Assembly: GCA_030765065.1 (NCBI GenBank) | Contig: CM060984.1 | Location: 103,397,488 to 103,461,487 of the forward strand | DNA: 64,000 nucleotides | Origin: Deroplatys truncata | Taxonomy: Eukaryota > Arthropoda > Insecta > Mantodea > Mantidae | Direction of reading: 5' to 3' | Shown: positions 22,624 through 34,557 of the stretch, piece after piece | How the letters are laid out: each line of letters opens with the position of its first letter | Position numbering within the stretch: position 1 is the first letter of the stretch | Made by a program: the position numbers and the translations under genes | The notes under the pieces: model-generated | What the model was told of the DNA's origin: nothing | The model's database searches: none | Seen by the model: the letters and a program-made list of their open reading frames with translations, nothing else

Positions 22624-22858
22624 ATCGGATTTGTTACATTCACATGACTTTTTCTACTTACTATCGTTTATTTTATATAGCTTCTACAAATCATTCTTAC
22701 GAAAGCACACACGCTCGGATCGTTTTCTAAGAATGCTTTCTTTTTTTTTGGATTCAGGGTGCTTGAAAGCATGTATTACCGGTGAAACCTCCGATATCGA
22801 ATTTTTGGGTACAATATCCTCTCTATCTACTATGTATCTCGTAGAGAAAGTAAAAATG
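22624..22858 (+). mobile_element. Family A element, internally deleted 235-bp derivative
   Basis: Both termini are present: 5' GTTACATTCACATGACTTT and 3' CTCGTAGAGAAAG. The middle jumps from the 5' zone (CTTACGAAAGC) straight to the post-microsatellite zone (GGATTCAGGGTGC), a MITE-like deletion product. Confidence 0.8.
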
Positions 22859-23913
22859 ATACAAAATGCGATATAAAATGTTATAGACATATTTGCTTGC
22901 GAGATGGAGGATGGCAGCTGCTACGTTTGCTGTATTTGTGCCGAAATGTAAAATAAGCTCGAGGTTAAAGTTGGATTACTCTAATGCGACTAGAAAGCCA
23001 CGTTGCCATAAATACGAGAGCGGTGTTTCAGACCACTAGTATCTTCCTCTGCTTGTTCCAGCAAAGACAGGAGTACAATTTATGTTGCCCAGGTATCGGC
23101 TTTAAGGTAATCGCGTAATATGTGCACCTGGTTCCCAGCAAGGACGGACCAGCTGAAGAATCTGAGATACATCGATCACTAAACGCTGCAAGCCCATCCG
23201 TCTCACAAGAGATTTACAACGGCTGCTATTGCTGCTGGATACCTTTATCCCCTCAGAGGCCATCAGCTGGCACAAAGACTTATTGCGGTCACAAACTTTC
23301 CGTCCATGATCGTGATTCCTAGCTGTGATGGAAATCACCAGAGTATGCAACACAAATGTTAAAGCTGTCTTCTGGTACTGCCTGATGTGTACACAGAAAT
23401 TTCTCTTGGGGCTGGTCCAATACGATTATACGAGTTTTCTTAGCTTTCTGGGCTGAATCTGGAGCACATAATTACTAATATCGTAAATATTTAATTATTT
23501 ACATTAATTAAGGTTGTTATAGATGTTTCTCTTTCCTCGGCTTAGCTCTGGTATATATCACGGTCGAATAAGTATCTCTTCATCAGGGCGTAGTAGTGGA
23601 AGGAACTTGTATGAATATATATGTACACAGTTCAAATCAAAATAACAACACAAGTGGGTGGAATTAAACTTCTCAAGACTTTATTTCTAATGAATGTATG
23701 AAGTTTACACTCTCGTTGATAACACGAACTATCTATTGGTGAAACATACTCTGATGGCTTGTATTGATATTAACAGTTAAAAATCTATGTTCCTGTGTAA
23801 CCGTTTTATTAAAAAATATCTCCTGCTTACACAATTTACTTCGACAAACGTAGATATTATTACTTAATCTGAGTATACTGTATGTGTTGTGAAATTGGCA
23901 TTATTAACGCGGA
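22859..23913. other. No gene recognised
   Basis: Includes a GC-balanced patch at 23060-23340 with short frames on both strands; no domain recognised. Confidence 0.45.
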
Positions 23914-23921
23914 ATTATAAC

Positions 23922-24918
23922 TAGGGCCCGGATTTTTAGGTTTAACCTATATTTTTCCTCGCTATTTAATTAACACATTTCAACATATATACTTGTTTCA
24001 CAGCTCCTGGAGCAGAATATGCAAATTTCAATACACCTAAAAAAACGTAAACGTAAATTAAAAAGCTGTTTTTTCCTTTTTCGAAATGAAGAATGTTTTT
24101 TCGGAATGAAACTCGTAAAATTATTTCCACCACTTACAGCCAGTAAATAGTAAGCTACTACAGTTAAACGCAGTACATGTGATGTGGTGACACCTGGATG
24201 CAGCTGACAGAAGGTCAGGATTTGGCTGTCTGCTGCCATTTACTATGCCGAGAGCACTTAAAAGACGTTAACAATATCTTCACTGAATTGGATGAAACAG
24301 AAGCACATGCATTGCTAAGGCTAAGAAATCACTCGAGTGCCCCACTCTTGTCGCTTCCCTTGCATACATTAAGACACATTTTTTGTTTCATACCAGAAAC
24401 TACTCTCCGGTTGGAAAGTAGAACCTTGCCACTGAAGGATGCTCTAGATATCATCGGCAATGTTTCCAGTAAAGAAATACCTGGACCAGTGGGAGTTAAA
24501 TGTTCTTCGAAGTTGCAGAAGATGCTTCAACGAAATCCTGCTTTTAAAGATATGAAAATCATCAATTCAGTATGGCAGGGAGAAAAGTATACAGGAGAAC
24601 TACCCCTAGAACCTGCTGCACTGGCATCTATGTTCTACGCTCCAATGACGTCATGTTCCGTTGAAACAACCTTTTCTTCATACAAGATTGTGTTACGTGA
24701 TATTAGGAAATCGTTTACGCCTGAAAATTTGAGAATGTATGTATCTACTGCAATGCCAAACTATATATTTTACAACTAACTACCAGAAAGGCACGATCCA
24801 CGAAGCAAAACATAAAAAAGAAGCTATTTTAATCAAGAAAAACCTTAAAAAAAACCTATTTTAAGCTCATTAAGAAACCTAAAATGAAAGTTTATTCCAC
24901 CTAAAAATCCGGGCCCTA
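23922..24918 (+). mobile_element. hAT transposon, 997 bp, with perfect ends and target duplication
   Basis: The ends are a perfect 20-bp inverted repeat: TAGGGCCCGGATTTTTAGGT at 23922-23941 and its complement at 24899-24918. Exact 8-bp direct repeats ATTATAAC flank it at 23914-23921 and 24919-24926. An 8-bp duplication is diagnostic for hAT. The element is too short for a full transposase and holds one frame for the C-terminal domain only, so it is a deletion derivative mobilised in trans or an inactive remnant. The perfect ends suggest fairly recent insertion. Confidence 0.93.
24198..24779 (+). CDS. hAT transposase C-terminal fragment (193 codons)
   Basis: An intact frame inside the hAT element. 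Residues around 78-130 read LPLKDALDIIGNV, IPGPVGVKCSSKL and RNPAFKDMKIINSVWQGE, text usual before the dimerisation domain of one hAT group. Residues 144-193 contain YAPMTSCSVETTFSSYKIVL and SFTPENLRMYV, the hAT C-terminal dimerisation motif (A-x-TS-x3-E-x2-FS-x-YK). The BED finger and the catalytic DDE core are missing. No stop or frameshift interrupts it. The start at 24198 is the first methionine; the true 5' exon, if any, may lie in deleted sequence. It could still make a dimerising fragment. Confidence 0.7.
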   Translation: MQLTEGQDLAVCCHLLCREHLKDVNNIFTELDETEAHALLRLRNHSSAPLLSLPLHTLRHIFCFIPETTLRLESRTLPLKDALDIIGNVSSKEIPGPVGVKCSSKLQKMLQRNPAFKDMKIINSVWQGEKYTGELPLEPAALASMFYAPMTSCSVETTFSSYKIVLRDIRKSFTPENLRMYVSTAMPNYIFYN

Positions 24919-24926
24919 ATTATAAC

Positions 24927-26049
24927 ACTATATACTCAACACATCACACAACACGTCTTTACTTTGACGGTAAACTAGCAACTTGAACGCTTGGGTAAGC
25001 AATTCTCAACTACCACCTCACAAAAATATTTTAAATCTGTTTAAGTATCACTGATTGCTTCTTATTCACGTTAAACAGTTAAAACTCTACCATTCGCTAC
25101 TGGAAATCACACGACATACATTTTAATTTCGTCTGTTGGGTGTTCTACTATTAACCGTCTACAGGAAATTTCCAACAATTACCCTCGACATTGTATACAC
25201 AATAGAACGAGGCAAAGCTAAATTATATTTCTCTACCTAACAGCTCTCTCTCCTTACACCTAAATAACAACAGTCTTCACATTTTAAGACACCATCAGTT
25301 TCCACCAAAAATACATTTACATATACACTATCACTTAAAATAACACCCACACTCCCCCCCCCACACACAAAGAAATATGTTCAGACCCCATATATATTAC
25401 TATCATTATTAGAGTGGGTTAAGTATTATATTCATTATAAACTAATTGACATTAATGAAGTACCAAAAGTACTGCTTCAAATATTAAATTACACAAACAC
25501 CCGCACGGGCACATAACCTTTATTAAGCTAATATATCTTATGAACGTTTTCACGACTTGACCGTAATGACCCTTCAAGACTTGGAAAAACACACACAACA
25601 AAATATCCCCATTGCTCATTAATTCATTATAAACCATGATAGCTAACCTTGGCAGCAGTGTACCCACTCTCTAGGGGAGGAATGATGACGTGGTGGTTGA
25701 AATAGAGCGAGTGCAGAATTGTGCATTCTTTCTTCCTTGATTCCACTCGGCCATGTTATCGAAAGAAGAGCGCTCTGCTACCAACAACGGTTGGAGCCTG
25801 GCACACGGATTTGGTTGACAAGAAAAAACATACGTGAATAATTTCAATGAAATTATACTTAACAGAATTGTGCTATCAACACTTTAAAATCTCAATAAAT
25901 ATGTTACAACTTTCTCTTTGAGGGCGGGGAGGCCCGATCCCATGAACCCCCCCCCCGTCGTGCACCCTTGCAAAGTTTCTCTTTAACTAAATTTCATGAA
26001 ATTCCGTAAACAGTGCTACTATTGCATACTATTAATGCATATGTTAATA
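24927..26049. other. No gene recognised
   Basis: AT-rich, with a poly-C run near 25347-25361 and another at about 25947-25956. Confidence 0.5.
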
Positions 26050-26290
26050 TTTTTTTATCATCCCAGGTGCTGTGGAGAGAACCCAAATAATCTCAGCCCG
26101 GCAGCTGAAAACTGGAAAATCGGGGTTAAGGATAGAATGGCAAGGCAGAGGATGACATGAATGGAGCAAAATAGTGCAGGAGGCCAAAGCCCATCAATAG
26201 TTGTAAAGCCAGAGAAGAAAAAGAGGCAGGGATTCATCAACAGGTATTCCAGCTTGGTCTCGTAGTGCAGGAGACACGAACGTAACCCCT
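26050..26290 (+). pseudogene. Possible LINE C-terminal fragment
   Basis: A frame with stops reads HEWSKIVQEAKAHQ, then SQRRKRGRDSS, which resembles the extreme C terminus of some LINE reverse transcriptases (IVxEAKAxxGLxSQ). Only this short match supports it. Confidence 0.3.
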
Positions 26291-26647
26291 ACAACACTAC
26301 TACGCTTTTAGAATATTTTTATACAATTTTTTAAAATTATTAGTATTCCAGTTTTTTCCCATATTTATATAAATAAATAGGTTTTTCCAAAGTAGGTTTA
26401 GAAGCACTTATTAGGAAATCTGCCTATAGGAGGTTTATTTCTATATAAATATGGACATGGTATTTGAAATTCCTTACATACATATTCTTTACGATGACAA
26501 AAAGAAACAAAAAAAATTTTGAAAATGATTATCCGAAAGAAATTAATTTAATGTCGATGAATTGATATATGTATAACTTTACTATGGTGTATTCTAAATT
26601 ATGTGGTAACATTTCATCCTGATTCACGAATGCCTACTTCGTTGAAA
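26291..26647. other. No gene recognised
   Basis: AT-rich, nothing supported. Confidence 0.45.
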
Positions 26648-27218
26648 CAATCTGATGTAATATATTACATGACTTTCTCTTGTCATCTATCGTTTGTTAG
26701 ACTGTATACGAACTATACTTATTAAAACTAATCTACTTCATTTTCATAGAGAAAAACCTTTGTAAAAAAAGTTATAGTACACATTTCGTTATAGATGCAA
26801 ACAGAACAGAATAGTCAAATGTTTAAGAATTGGACCCTATATGCTGGTCTTAAAATTCCATACTAATGAAAAATTACAAAACTAATAATGGATATCTCAA
26901 AAATGACCTACCTCACAAAAGACATTATTTGAAACATATTGCATACTTTAAAGAGATCTACTTTTTGTGTAGTACGTGTTCGTCCATCCTATAATATTTA
27001 CCTGTTATACAAGACTATATAAAATTCCTTCCGAATAAGGCTATTCCCAGAAATTGCAAGCTATGCATTTTGTCATATTACTTTCTCTACTACGTATAGT
27101 AAGTAGGGGAAGTATTGCATTCCACCCAAAAATTCGATACCGAGATTTCACCGGAAATACATGTTTTGAGACCCACTGAATCCGAAAAAAGCATTTTTGG
27201 AAACATGTCCGTGTGTGT

Positions 27219-27259
<41 letters not shown>

Positions 27260-28245
27260 TGTGTGTGTGTGTGTCTGTGAACAGCATAACTCAAAAACGA
27301 ACACGGATAAACACCAAACTTGGTATTTAGGTTCAGTATCTTCCAGAGATGCGACACGAAGGTTCTCAAGAAAATCCCCCCACCTCAGACTACCCTTTAC
27401 ATGGAACATTTTTCGAAAATTTTAATTTTCTCAAAAATGGCTCTAACGATTTTGATGAAAATATTATATGTTTAAGATAATGTCATGAGAAATGAAATGT
27501 ATATCTCGAATTTTCTGGGAATGTCTCCAAAAGTATTCTTCATTGTGAACGACTTTTGCATAACTGGTAAACCGTAAGAGATAGACAGAATTTTACTACA
27601 CAAAAAATGTAGATCGCGTTAAAATACATAACTTATGTCATATACATTTCTTTTGTTGAGTGAACCGTTTTCGAGATATTGCTTGTTATTTCCTTAAATT
27701 TTCCAATACTTGTACTTTTTCTCAAATTCGTTATTCATTTTTTTTGTCCTGGACATGCAAAGAGAATGAAATGCGCCACATAGCAACCAGCGTTAAAATA
27801 TTTGACTATCGCTTAAAAGCTACCATATTCCCCTTGCATCTACAAGAAAATTACCAATAAGATTGACATCTCGATATCTCGATTAACATGAAGCATATGG
27901 AGAATAGGCGTTTGTAAAAATAGATTGTACAAGAGTAGAGAAAGTCATGTGAGTGTAACACATCAGATTTTTTTAATACAAATGTTAGTCATTTTTAATA
28001 AAATCCAAAATTTCGAAAAATATTTCATGAAAGCGTAGTTTGGGGTTGGGGATTGTCATGAAAATCTTCGTGTTGGATCTTTGGAAGATACTGAACTAAA
28101 ACGCCAAGTTTGATGTTCATCCTGCTTTTCGTTTTTGAGATATGATGCTCAAAGACACGCGGACCTTTTTCTATAATCTCGACATCGAAGTTTTAAGTGA
28201 AATGCAATACATTTACACTTACTACGTAGGTGGTAGAGAATGTAG
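26648..28245 (+). mobile_element. Family A element, diverged subfamily, split by a young reverse copy
   Basis: 5' end AATCTGATGTAATATATTACATG at 26646; left part to about 27077; right part from 27971 (CAAATGTTAGTCATTTTTAAT, TGGGGTTGGGGATTGTCATG) to the 3' end ACGTAGGTGGTAGAG near 28240. Confidence 0.8.
27078..27970 (-). mobile_element. Family A element, complete young copy
   Basis: Reverse orientation: TTACTTTCTCTACTACGTAT at the left and AGTGTAACACATCAGAT at the right. GT-rich microsatellite at 27209-27281. Very similar to the copies at 29112 and 31398. Confidence 0.9.
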
Positions 28246-28556
28246 AAATGACATTTATGCTCTTGATAGCTGGAGGTAGATACCGACACATTACCTATGT
28301 AAACGCGGTGACGTAATTAACGCTGTAATTTGGCTTGTTTATGTCATGTATGCATATTCTTCGTCTCCGAAGTCTTGCACCTGCGACCATGGCATAATTC
28401 AAGGTAACAAACCTAGAGCCCTGTGGAATTTGCCTTGTCAGTCTGCTGTTCAATTTAAAAACCAGAAGGTTCCTAATGAAATGGCGTCTAGTTTCTTCTT
28501 CTTCTCTTAAATTAGGGTACTAGCTGCTTCTTCTAATGTGTGAATCGCTCCAATTT
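28246..28556. other. No gene recognised
   Basis: Nothing supported. Confidence 0.45.
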
Positions 28557-29250
28557 TACTTTCTCTACTACGTATAGCATTCCACCCGAAAATTCGATAT
28601 CGAGATTTCACCGGGAATACGTGTTTTGAGGCACCTGAATTCAAAAAGGGCATTTTTAGAAAAAAGTTCGTGTGGGTCTGTGTGCCTGTCTGTGAGCAGC
28701 ATAACGAAAAAAAAGTCATATAAATATCAACCTTGGTATGTCGGTTCAGTATCTATCAGTATCACAAAGATTTTCAACAAAATCCCCCCACCCCAGATTA
28801 CCCTTTATATGGAACATTTTTCGAAAATTTCTATTTTCTCAAAAATGGTTCTAACGATTTTGATTAAAATATAATTTTATTTAAGATACTTTTATGACAA
28901 ATAAAATGTATATCTTTAATTTTCTGGGAATGTTTCCAAAAGTAATCTTCATTGTGAACGACTTTTGCATAACTGGTAAACTATAAGAGATAGACAAACT
29001 TTTACTACACAAGAAATGTAGATCGCGTTAAAATACACAATTTATGTCATATACATTTTTTGTTGTTGAGGGAACAATTTTCGAGATATTGCTTGTTATT
29101 CCCTTAAATTTTTACTTTCTCTACTACGTATAGTAAGTAGGGGAAGTATTGCATTCCACCCAAAAATTCGATACCGAGATTTCACCGGAAATACATGTTT
29201 TGAGACCTCCTGAATCCTCAAAAAGCATTTTTGGAAACATGTCCGTGTGT

Positions 29251-29282
<32 letters not shown>

Positions 29283-30275
29283 CTGTGTGTATGTGTGTCT
29301 GTGAACAGCATAACTCAAAAACGAACAGTCGGATAAACACCAAACTTGGTATTTAGGTTCAGTATCTTCCAGAGATGCGACACGAAGGTTTTCAAGAAAA
29401 TCCCTCCACCCCAGACTACCCTTTACATGGAACATTTTTCGAAAATTTTAATTTTCTCAAAAATGGCTCTAACGATTTTGATTAAAATAACATATGTTTA
29501 AGATAATGTCATGAGAAATGAAATGTATATCTCGAATTTTCTGGGAATGTCTCCAAAAGTATTCTTCATTGTGAACGACTTTTGCATAACTGGTAAACCA
29601 TAAGAGATAGACAAAATTTTACTACACAAAAAATGTAGATCGCGTTAAAATACACAACTTATGTCATATACATTTCTTTTATTGAGTGAACCGTTTTCAA
29701 GATATTGCTCGTTGTTTCCTTAAATTTTCCTATACTTATACTTTTCCTCAAATTCGTTATTCATTTTTTTTATGTCCTGGACATGCAAGGAGAATGAAAT
29801 GCGCCACATAGCAACCAGCGTTAAAATATTTGACTATCGCTTAAAAGCTACTATGTTCCCCTTGCATCTACAAGAAAATTACCAATAAGATTGACATCTC
29901 GATATCTCGATTAACATGAAGCATATGGAGAATAGGCGTTTGTAAAAATAGATTGTACAAGAGTAGAGAAAGTCATGTGAGTGTAACACATCAGATTTTT
30001 TCCAATACTTATACTTTTTCTCAAATGGGAATTCGTTATTCATTTTTTTTGTCCAGGTAATGCAAAGAGAATGGAATACTCCACATAGCATCCAACTCTT
30101 AAAATATTTGACTGTAGCTTAAAGCCTACCAATTCCCCTTGCATCTACAAGAAAATAAGCAATAAGATTAACATCTCGATATCTCGATCAATATGAAGCA
30201 TATGGAGAATAAGCGTTTGTAGAAGGAGTTTGTACAAGAGTAGAGAAAGTCATGTGAGTGTAACATATCAGACAT
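28557..30275 (-). mobile_element. Family A element split by a younger copy
   Basis: 3' end TTTACTTTCTCTACTACG with part of the hairpin-adjacent segment deleted (TATAGCATTCC). It runs to TTATTCCCTTAAATTT at 29111 and resumes at 29998 with TTCCAATACTTATAC. The 5' terminus is at 30240-30275. Confidence 0.85.
29112..29997 (-). mobile_element. Family A element, complete young copy nested in another
   Basis: Complete ends on both sides, flanked by the outer copy's sequence broken exactly at its T4 run (AAATTTT|CCAATAC). Microsatellite of GT with TCTG interruptions at 29243-29301. Confidence 0.9.
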
Positions 30276-30515
30276 TTTTTTATTGTCCTGGACATGCAAA
30301 GAATGTAATGCTCCACAAAGCAACAGCTCTTAAAAGATTTGACTATCGCTTAAAGCCTACCATAATCCTCCTTGCATCTACAAGAAAATTAGCAATAAGA
30401 TTAACATCTCGATATCTCGATTAACATGAAATAGATAGAGAATAAGCGTTTGTAAAAAATAGTTTATATAAGAGTAGATAAAGTCATGTGAGTGTAGCAC
30501 ATCAGATCTTTTCCT
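30276..30515 (-). mobile_element. Family A element, 5' part abutting the previous copy
   Basis: Carries the 5' terminus at 30480-30515 and ends internally at TTTTTTTATTGTCCTGGACATGC, the same internal A/T-run that is occupied at 9786. Confidence 0.85.
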
Positions 30516-30910
30516 TTGTATTCCTCGGCTTCTCCCCCCTTCTGGAATATTATCTCTAGATACTCTTACAATCTATCAGGCGCCATTCTTGATATAATAT
30601 CATTAGATTCTTCTCTTCCTTTATCTGTCCGTTCCACAATATTCTTTATTCTACAATTGTTCCTAATATCTTCGTTCCTGTTTCTATCAAGTTTTGTTAC
30701 CCCAACTATTTTTTTTAAAGTTTAGTTTTGTTACTTCCATTAATTTCTTTGTCTTTACAGTGTCTGTTCTAGTTTCGGATGAGTAAAACTTAGGTTCGGT
30801 ATGTAGATATTTATTTTTCCATATAGCATGGTTCAGGAAACCAGATTTGGTTTTACTGCTTATGAAAGAAGTTTGTTTTACAATACTGCTATTTCCAACT
30901 CTAAACATTT
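30516..30910 (-). pseudogene. RTE-like LINE reverse transcriptase relic
   Basis: Minus-strand frames read SETRTDTVKTKKLMEVTKLN, LDRNRNEDIRNN and later SNDIISRMAPDRL. These match the post-palm region of RTE-like LINEs (SExW..., R-RN-DIR, W-x-HI-RM-P-R). Frame changes and stops are present. Same lineage as the relic at 7080-7436, different part and state. Confidence 0.6.
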
Positions 30911-31397
30911 AAAAACCATTACTTGTTGTTTTACACTATTTTCAATTATACTATTAGCACCTTACTGGTTCCTTACTTATTATCATTGACTTAGTTTTAT
31001 TAGTGAAAGTTTCTAAGAGAATTTAGTATATTGGTCTTTGTAAATTAGTCTTATTATTATACCATTCGCAGAGCAAAATTCATTTATATATCCATCTCTC
31101 ATGTTTCTTTTTCCATGTATGTTGATGCCCAACAACGACTATCTGTTTGTTAATAGATAATTAAAAGCATTAATAATACCAAAACAACAAATTCTGAGCC
31201 AATCATACTTCTCCACTTATAAAACATGCAATGATTATACATATTACATAACATATAACTTGGATAAAAAAAAAGAATTGGGTTACCTCACCCCAGTAAA
31301 AATTTTTAAGAATGCAAAGAAGGACTTCAACTGCTACGAGACTTTACTGGAAATTTCTACGCGCCAGAAATTTGCAAATTTCGGAAACAAATGGAAA
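30911..31397. other. No gene recognised
   Basis: AT-rich, nothing supported. Confidence 0.45.
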
Positions 31398-32280
31398 AAT
31401 CTGATGTGTTACACTCACATGACTTTCTCTACTCTTGTACAATCTATTTTTACAAACGCCTATTCTCCATATGCTTCATGTTAATCGAGATATCGAGATG
31501 TCAATCTTACTGCTAATTTTCTTGTAGATGCAAGGGGAATATGGTAGGTTATAAGCGATAGTCAAATATTTTAACGCTGGTTGCTATGTGGCGCATTTCA
31601 TTCTCTTTGCATGTCCAGGACATAAAAAAAATGAATAACGAATTTGAGAAAAAGTATAAGTATTGAAATATTTAAGGAAATAACAAGCAATATCTCGAAA
31701 ACGGTTCACTCAACAAAAGAAATGTATATGACATAAGTTGTGTATTTTAACGCGATCTACATTTTTTGTGTAGTAAAATTCTGTCTATCTCTTACGGTTT
31801 ACCAGTTATGCAAAAGTCGTTCACAATGAAGAATACTTTTGGAGACATTCCCAGAAAATTCGAGATATACATTTCATTTCTTATGACATTATCTTAAACA
31901 TATGATATTTTAATCAAAATCGTTAAGAGCCATTTTTGAGAAAATTAAAATTTTCGAAAAATGTTCCATGTAAAGGGTAGTTTGAGGTGGGGGGATTTTC
32001 TTGAAAACCTTCGTGTCGCATCTCTGGAAGATACTGAACCTAAATACCAAGTTTGGTGTTTATCCGACTGTGCGTTTTTGAGTTATGCTGTTCACAGACA
32101 CACACACAGACACACAGACACACACACACACACAGACACACACACGGACATGTTTCCAAAAATGCTTTTTTTGGATTCAGTGGGTCTCAAAACATATATT
32201 TCCGGTGAAATCTCGGTATCGAATTTTTGGGTGGAATGCAATACTTCCCCTACTTACTATACGTAGTAGAGAAAGTAAAA
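31398..32280 (+). mobile_element. Family A element, complete reference copy
   Basis: Best full-length example, 883 bp. Order of landmarks: ATCTGATGTGTTACACTCAC; inverted-repeat arm ACTTTCTCTACT; GATATCGAGATG; AGCGATAGTCAAATATTTTA; CCAGGACATAAAAAAAATG; GCGATCTACATTTTTTGTG; CCCAGAAAATTCGAGATATAC; GAGGTGGGGGGATTTTC; CA-rich microsatellite at about 32094-32143; GGATTCAGTGGGTCTC; TACTATACGTAGTA hairpin; 3' arm AGTAGAGAAAGT. Flanks are AAAA on both sides. The 101-codon frame across the microsatellite is not preserved in frame between copies. Class: non-autonomous Helentron/Helitron2-like by inference. Confidence 0.9.
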
Positions 32281-33194
32281 ATATCTGCGTATTTAAAGCG
32301 AGATGTTCAGTTCAGCTTGAGCGCTTGGAGATTCATTTCTGCGCAAGTCAGTTAGATGCTAAGAGTGCCGCAGACTCGAGGGATCGTGGACTTCAATTGA
32401 AGCCCGCTGTAGAAGACAAAAATACAGGGCAAGACAATATACATATTACTTAAACCATTTTATATGGAATAAAAACCTATAACGTAGTTATTAATTTATT
32501 ATACAAGCTGACATTTCAATTGTACATATAGTGGTGATGTCTACTAGTTCATTCATGTCTATCAAGAGCAGTATCCGGCGATGTAAGAACATCAGTTACG
32601 AATGTGTTATTAAGAGCACAGGCAAGGTATTACGTATAAATGGTATCCTTGTAACCGTGGGCAACATGGTGCTCCCGTATGTACTTCCTTTCAAATGCTT
32701 ACACATCAAAGAAGTAAACATATGTACATTTGAAATTGACAATATTCTTCAATTGGACTGACATTGTATCTCGTCTATCGTCAGAGAAAATAGGTATTAA
32801 AAACTATTCATATTTTCCTGAATCATACCTCTCATTGGTTTGTGTGGAATGGTGGAAATGATTTCTAAGTAAGTCGTAAAATACAGTGATTATTCCACCC
32901 ATAGCTGCCTCATCCATTTGGACGAATGTATTAGATATAAATCACTATGAGCCATGAAACAATAAATAACCGTTGCTCTCTTTAACCCTAATTAGGATGG
33001 TTTTTCCCTCTCCCTATATTTGTCTTTACCTCTCCCTTTCTTTCTCCGTTCTATATCTCCATCTTTCTCTCTATCTATACACGACCTTCACTCCTATAGT
33101 TTCTTCTCTCCTTGCAACTTACATATTGTATAACTACTTTTTGGGGCGTATTAATAAATATTAAAATAAAAAAATGTGATTACCAAAAAATTAC
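32281..33194. other. No gene recognised
   Basis: Includes a pyrimidine-rich stretch at 32998-33110. No domain or repeat recognised. Confidence 0.5.
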
Positions 33195-33832
33195 ACAATT
33201 CTGGCAGTTGTTTCAGATGATATACAATATTATAGATATATGCTAAATCGATCTCTTCTTTTTTAAATCACATCAGTGGCTACTGTCCACGAATTAACGT
33301 TTTCAGAAGGACCTTCCTTTCCATTCTGAGCTAGGAATGTCGACTCACTGCAATTTTTGTCCAGTCTGGTAATTCAAGCTAAAGATGGCAAGTTAATGCA
33401 CATCATCAGTTTTAGTTAAGACACCAGTATATGACATTGATGCCGATTAGTAGTACAGAACATGTGTTTTATTTAATATGTTTAGTATACTGCTCTCTCA
33501 AAATTGTATTCAGCAGTACATATCAAAGGCCTTATGAACTCTTCTTGCTGATCTCTACCTCAGATATTAATATAATAGTTTGCTGTCCAATTGATGCTTC
33601 ATCTGTTTGAAATATGTTTTTAGATTATAAAGACAACTTCTGTAGGATGTAGTTCTGAATAGTTGTAGTATTCCAGCGAGTCGACATGCCTAGCTGAGGA
33701 TGGTCCTTCTGAAAGCGTTACTTTGTGGCCATCAACACCAGGGGCCAGTGATGTGATTTAAAAAAGAGGAGGTCAATCCAACACATTTCTATAATGAACG
33801 TGGCATCACTTTCAATACTGCTTCTCACAATC
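33195..33832. repeat. Large imperfect inverted duplication
   Basis: The left arm (about 33195-33352) and right arm (about 33668-33832) are reverse complements over some 150 bp with scattered changes. Clear blocks are TTTTTTAAATCACATCA, TTTCAGAAGGACC and GAGCTAGG-ATGTCGACTC. A 315-bp spacer separates them. Both arms, read inward or outward, give similar degraded peptide text (RFQKD...LGMST), so a formerly coding segment may have been copied in inverted orientation. Confidence 0.7.
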
Positions 33833-34557
33833 ATATCGTATATAATATTCACAGAATTTGTAACGTTCTCGGGAAGGTTAAGGAAATAACCCATACACAC
33901 TGGAGTGAATACAACATCCTGGGACATTTCACAAGAGATTTTTTGTTGGTTTTTGGATTATCATGGGGACTTAACGAAATTGCAATTATAAGGAGGAAAG
34001 GAAAAAATTGATCATAATCTTCTAGACCATTGTACAGAAATTTTATAAAAAAATACAAGAGAGGCAAAGGAAACTAATTTGTCACTCGAGATTTATAAAA
34101 ACCACTTATGCAATATGGGGTAGACTTCCTTTGATAAATTGTAATAATGTTGCTGATTTGACTTTAAACGTGGTTACAAAGCTTTCCTTAGCACAAATAT
34201 CATAGCGATTCTCTCTGGTATGTGCAACTAAAATAGCTCTGCTACCTCTAGCATTACTAGCGGAATATCAGGTCGGGCATGAGATAGCTGTCCGGGGGAG
34301 CGAGGTAATGGCTCCCGATACTGATATGTTATTGAGTACCCTTCGGGGATGGTGAGTGACCTAAAATCGACTCCGGCTATCAGCTCCTACAGCCGGGAGG
34401 CTAAGCTATTGTTCAGTCGTTTAGAAAACGCATTTGTCGCCCGCTCTATTCTCGGTGAAAATGAGAATATCTGTTACTCTCCCCATTAGTGTGCCTTGCA
34501 TATGTAGGATACAGGGTTAGCTTTTCGCAATAATTACAACAATCTGAACATACATGT
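33833..34557. other. No gene recognised
   Basis: A GC-richer island at about 34265-34480 is out of character with its surroundings and may be an unrecognised retroelement fragment. Confidence 0.4.

Noticed and set aside
24927-25390. A larger element enclosing the hAT insertion
   Set aside because: The outer flanks (about 23350-23913 and 24927-25390) do not show matching terminal repeats.
31961-32266. Recurrent 90-130 codon frame in family A copies, with a Thr-His repeat
   Set aside because: It runs through the CA microsatellite. Downstream of it, different copies continue in different frames (ending SPTYYT in some, IRSRESK in others), so no single protein is conserved.
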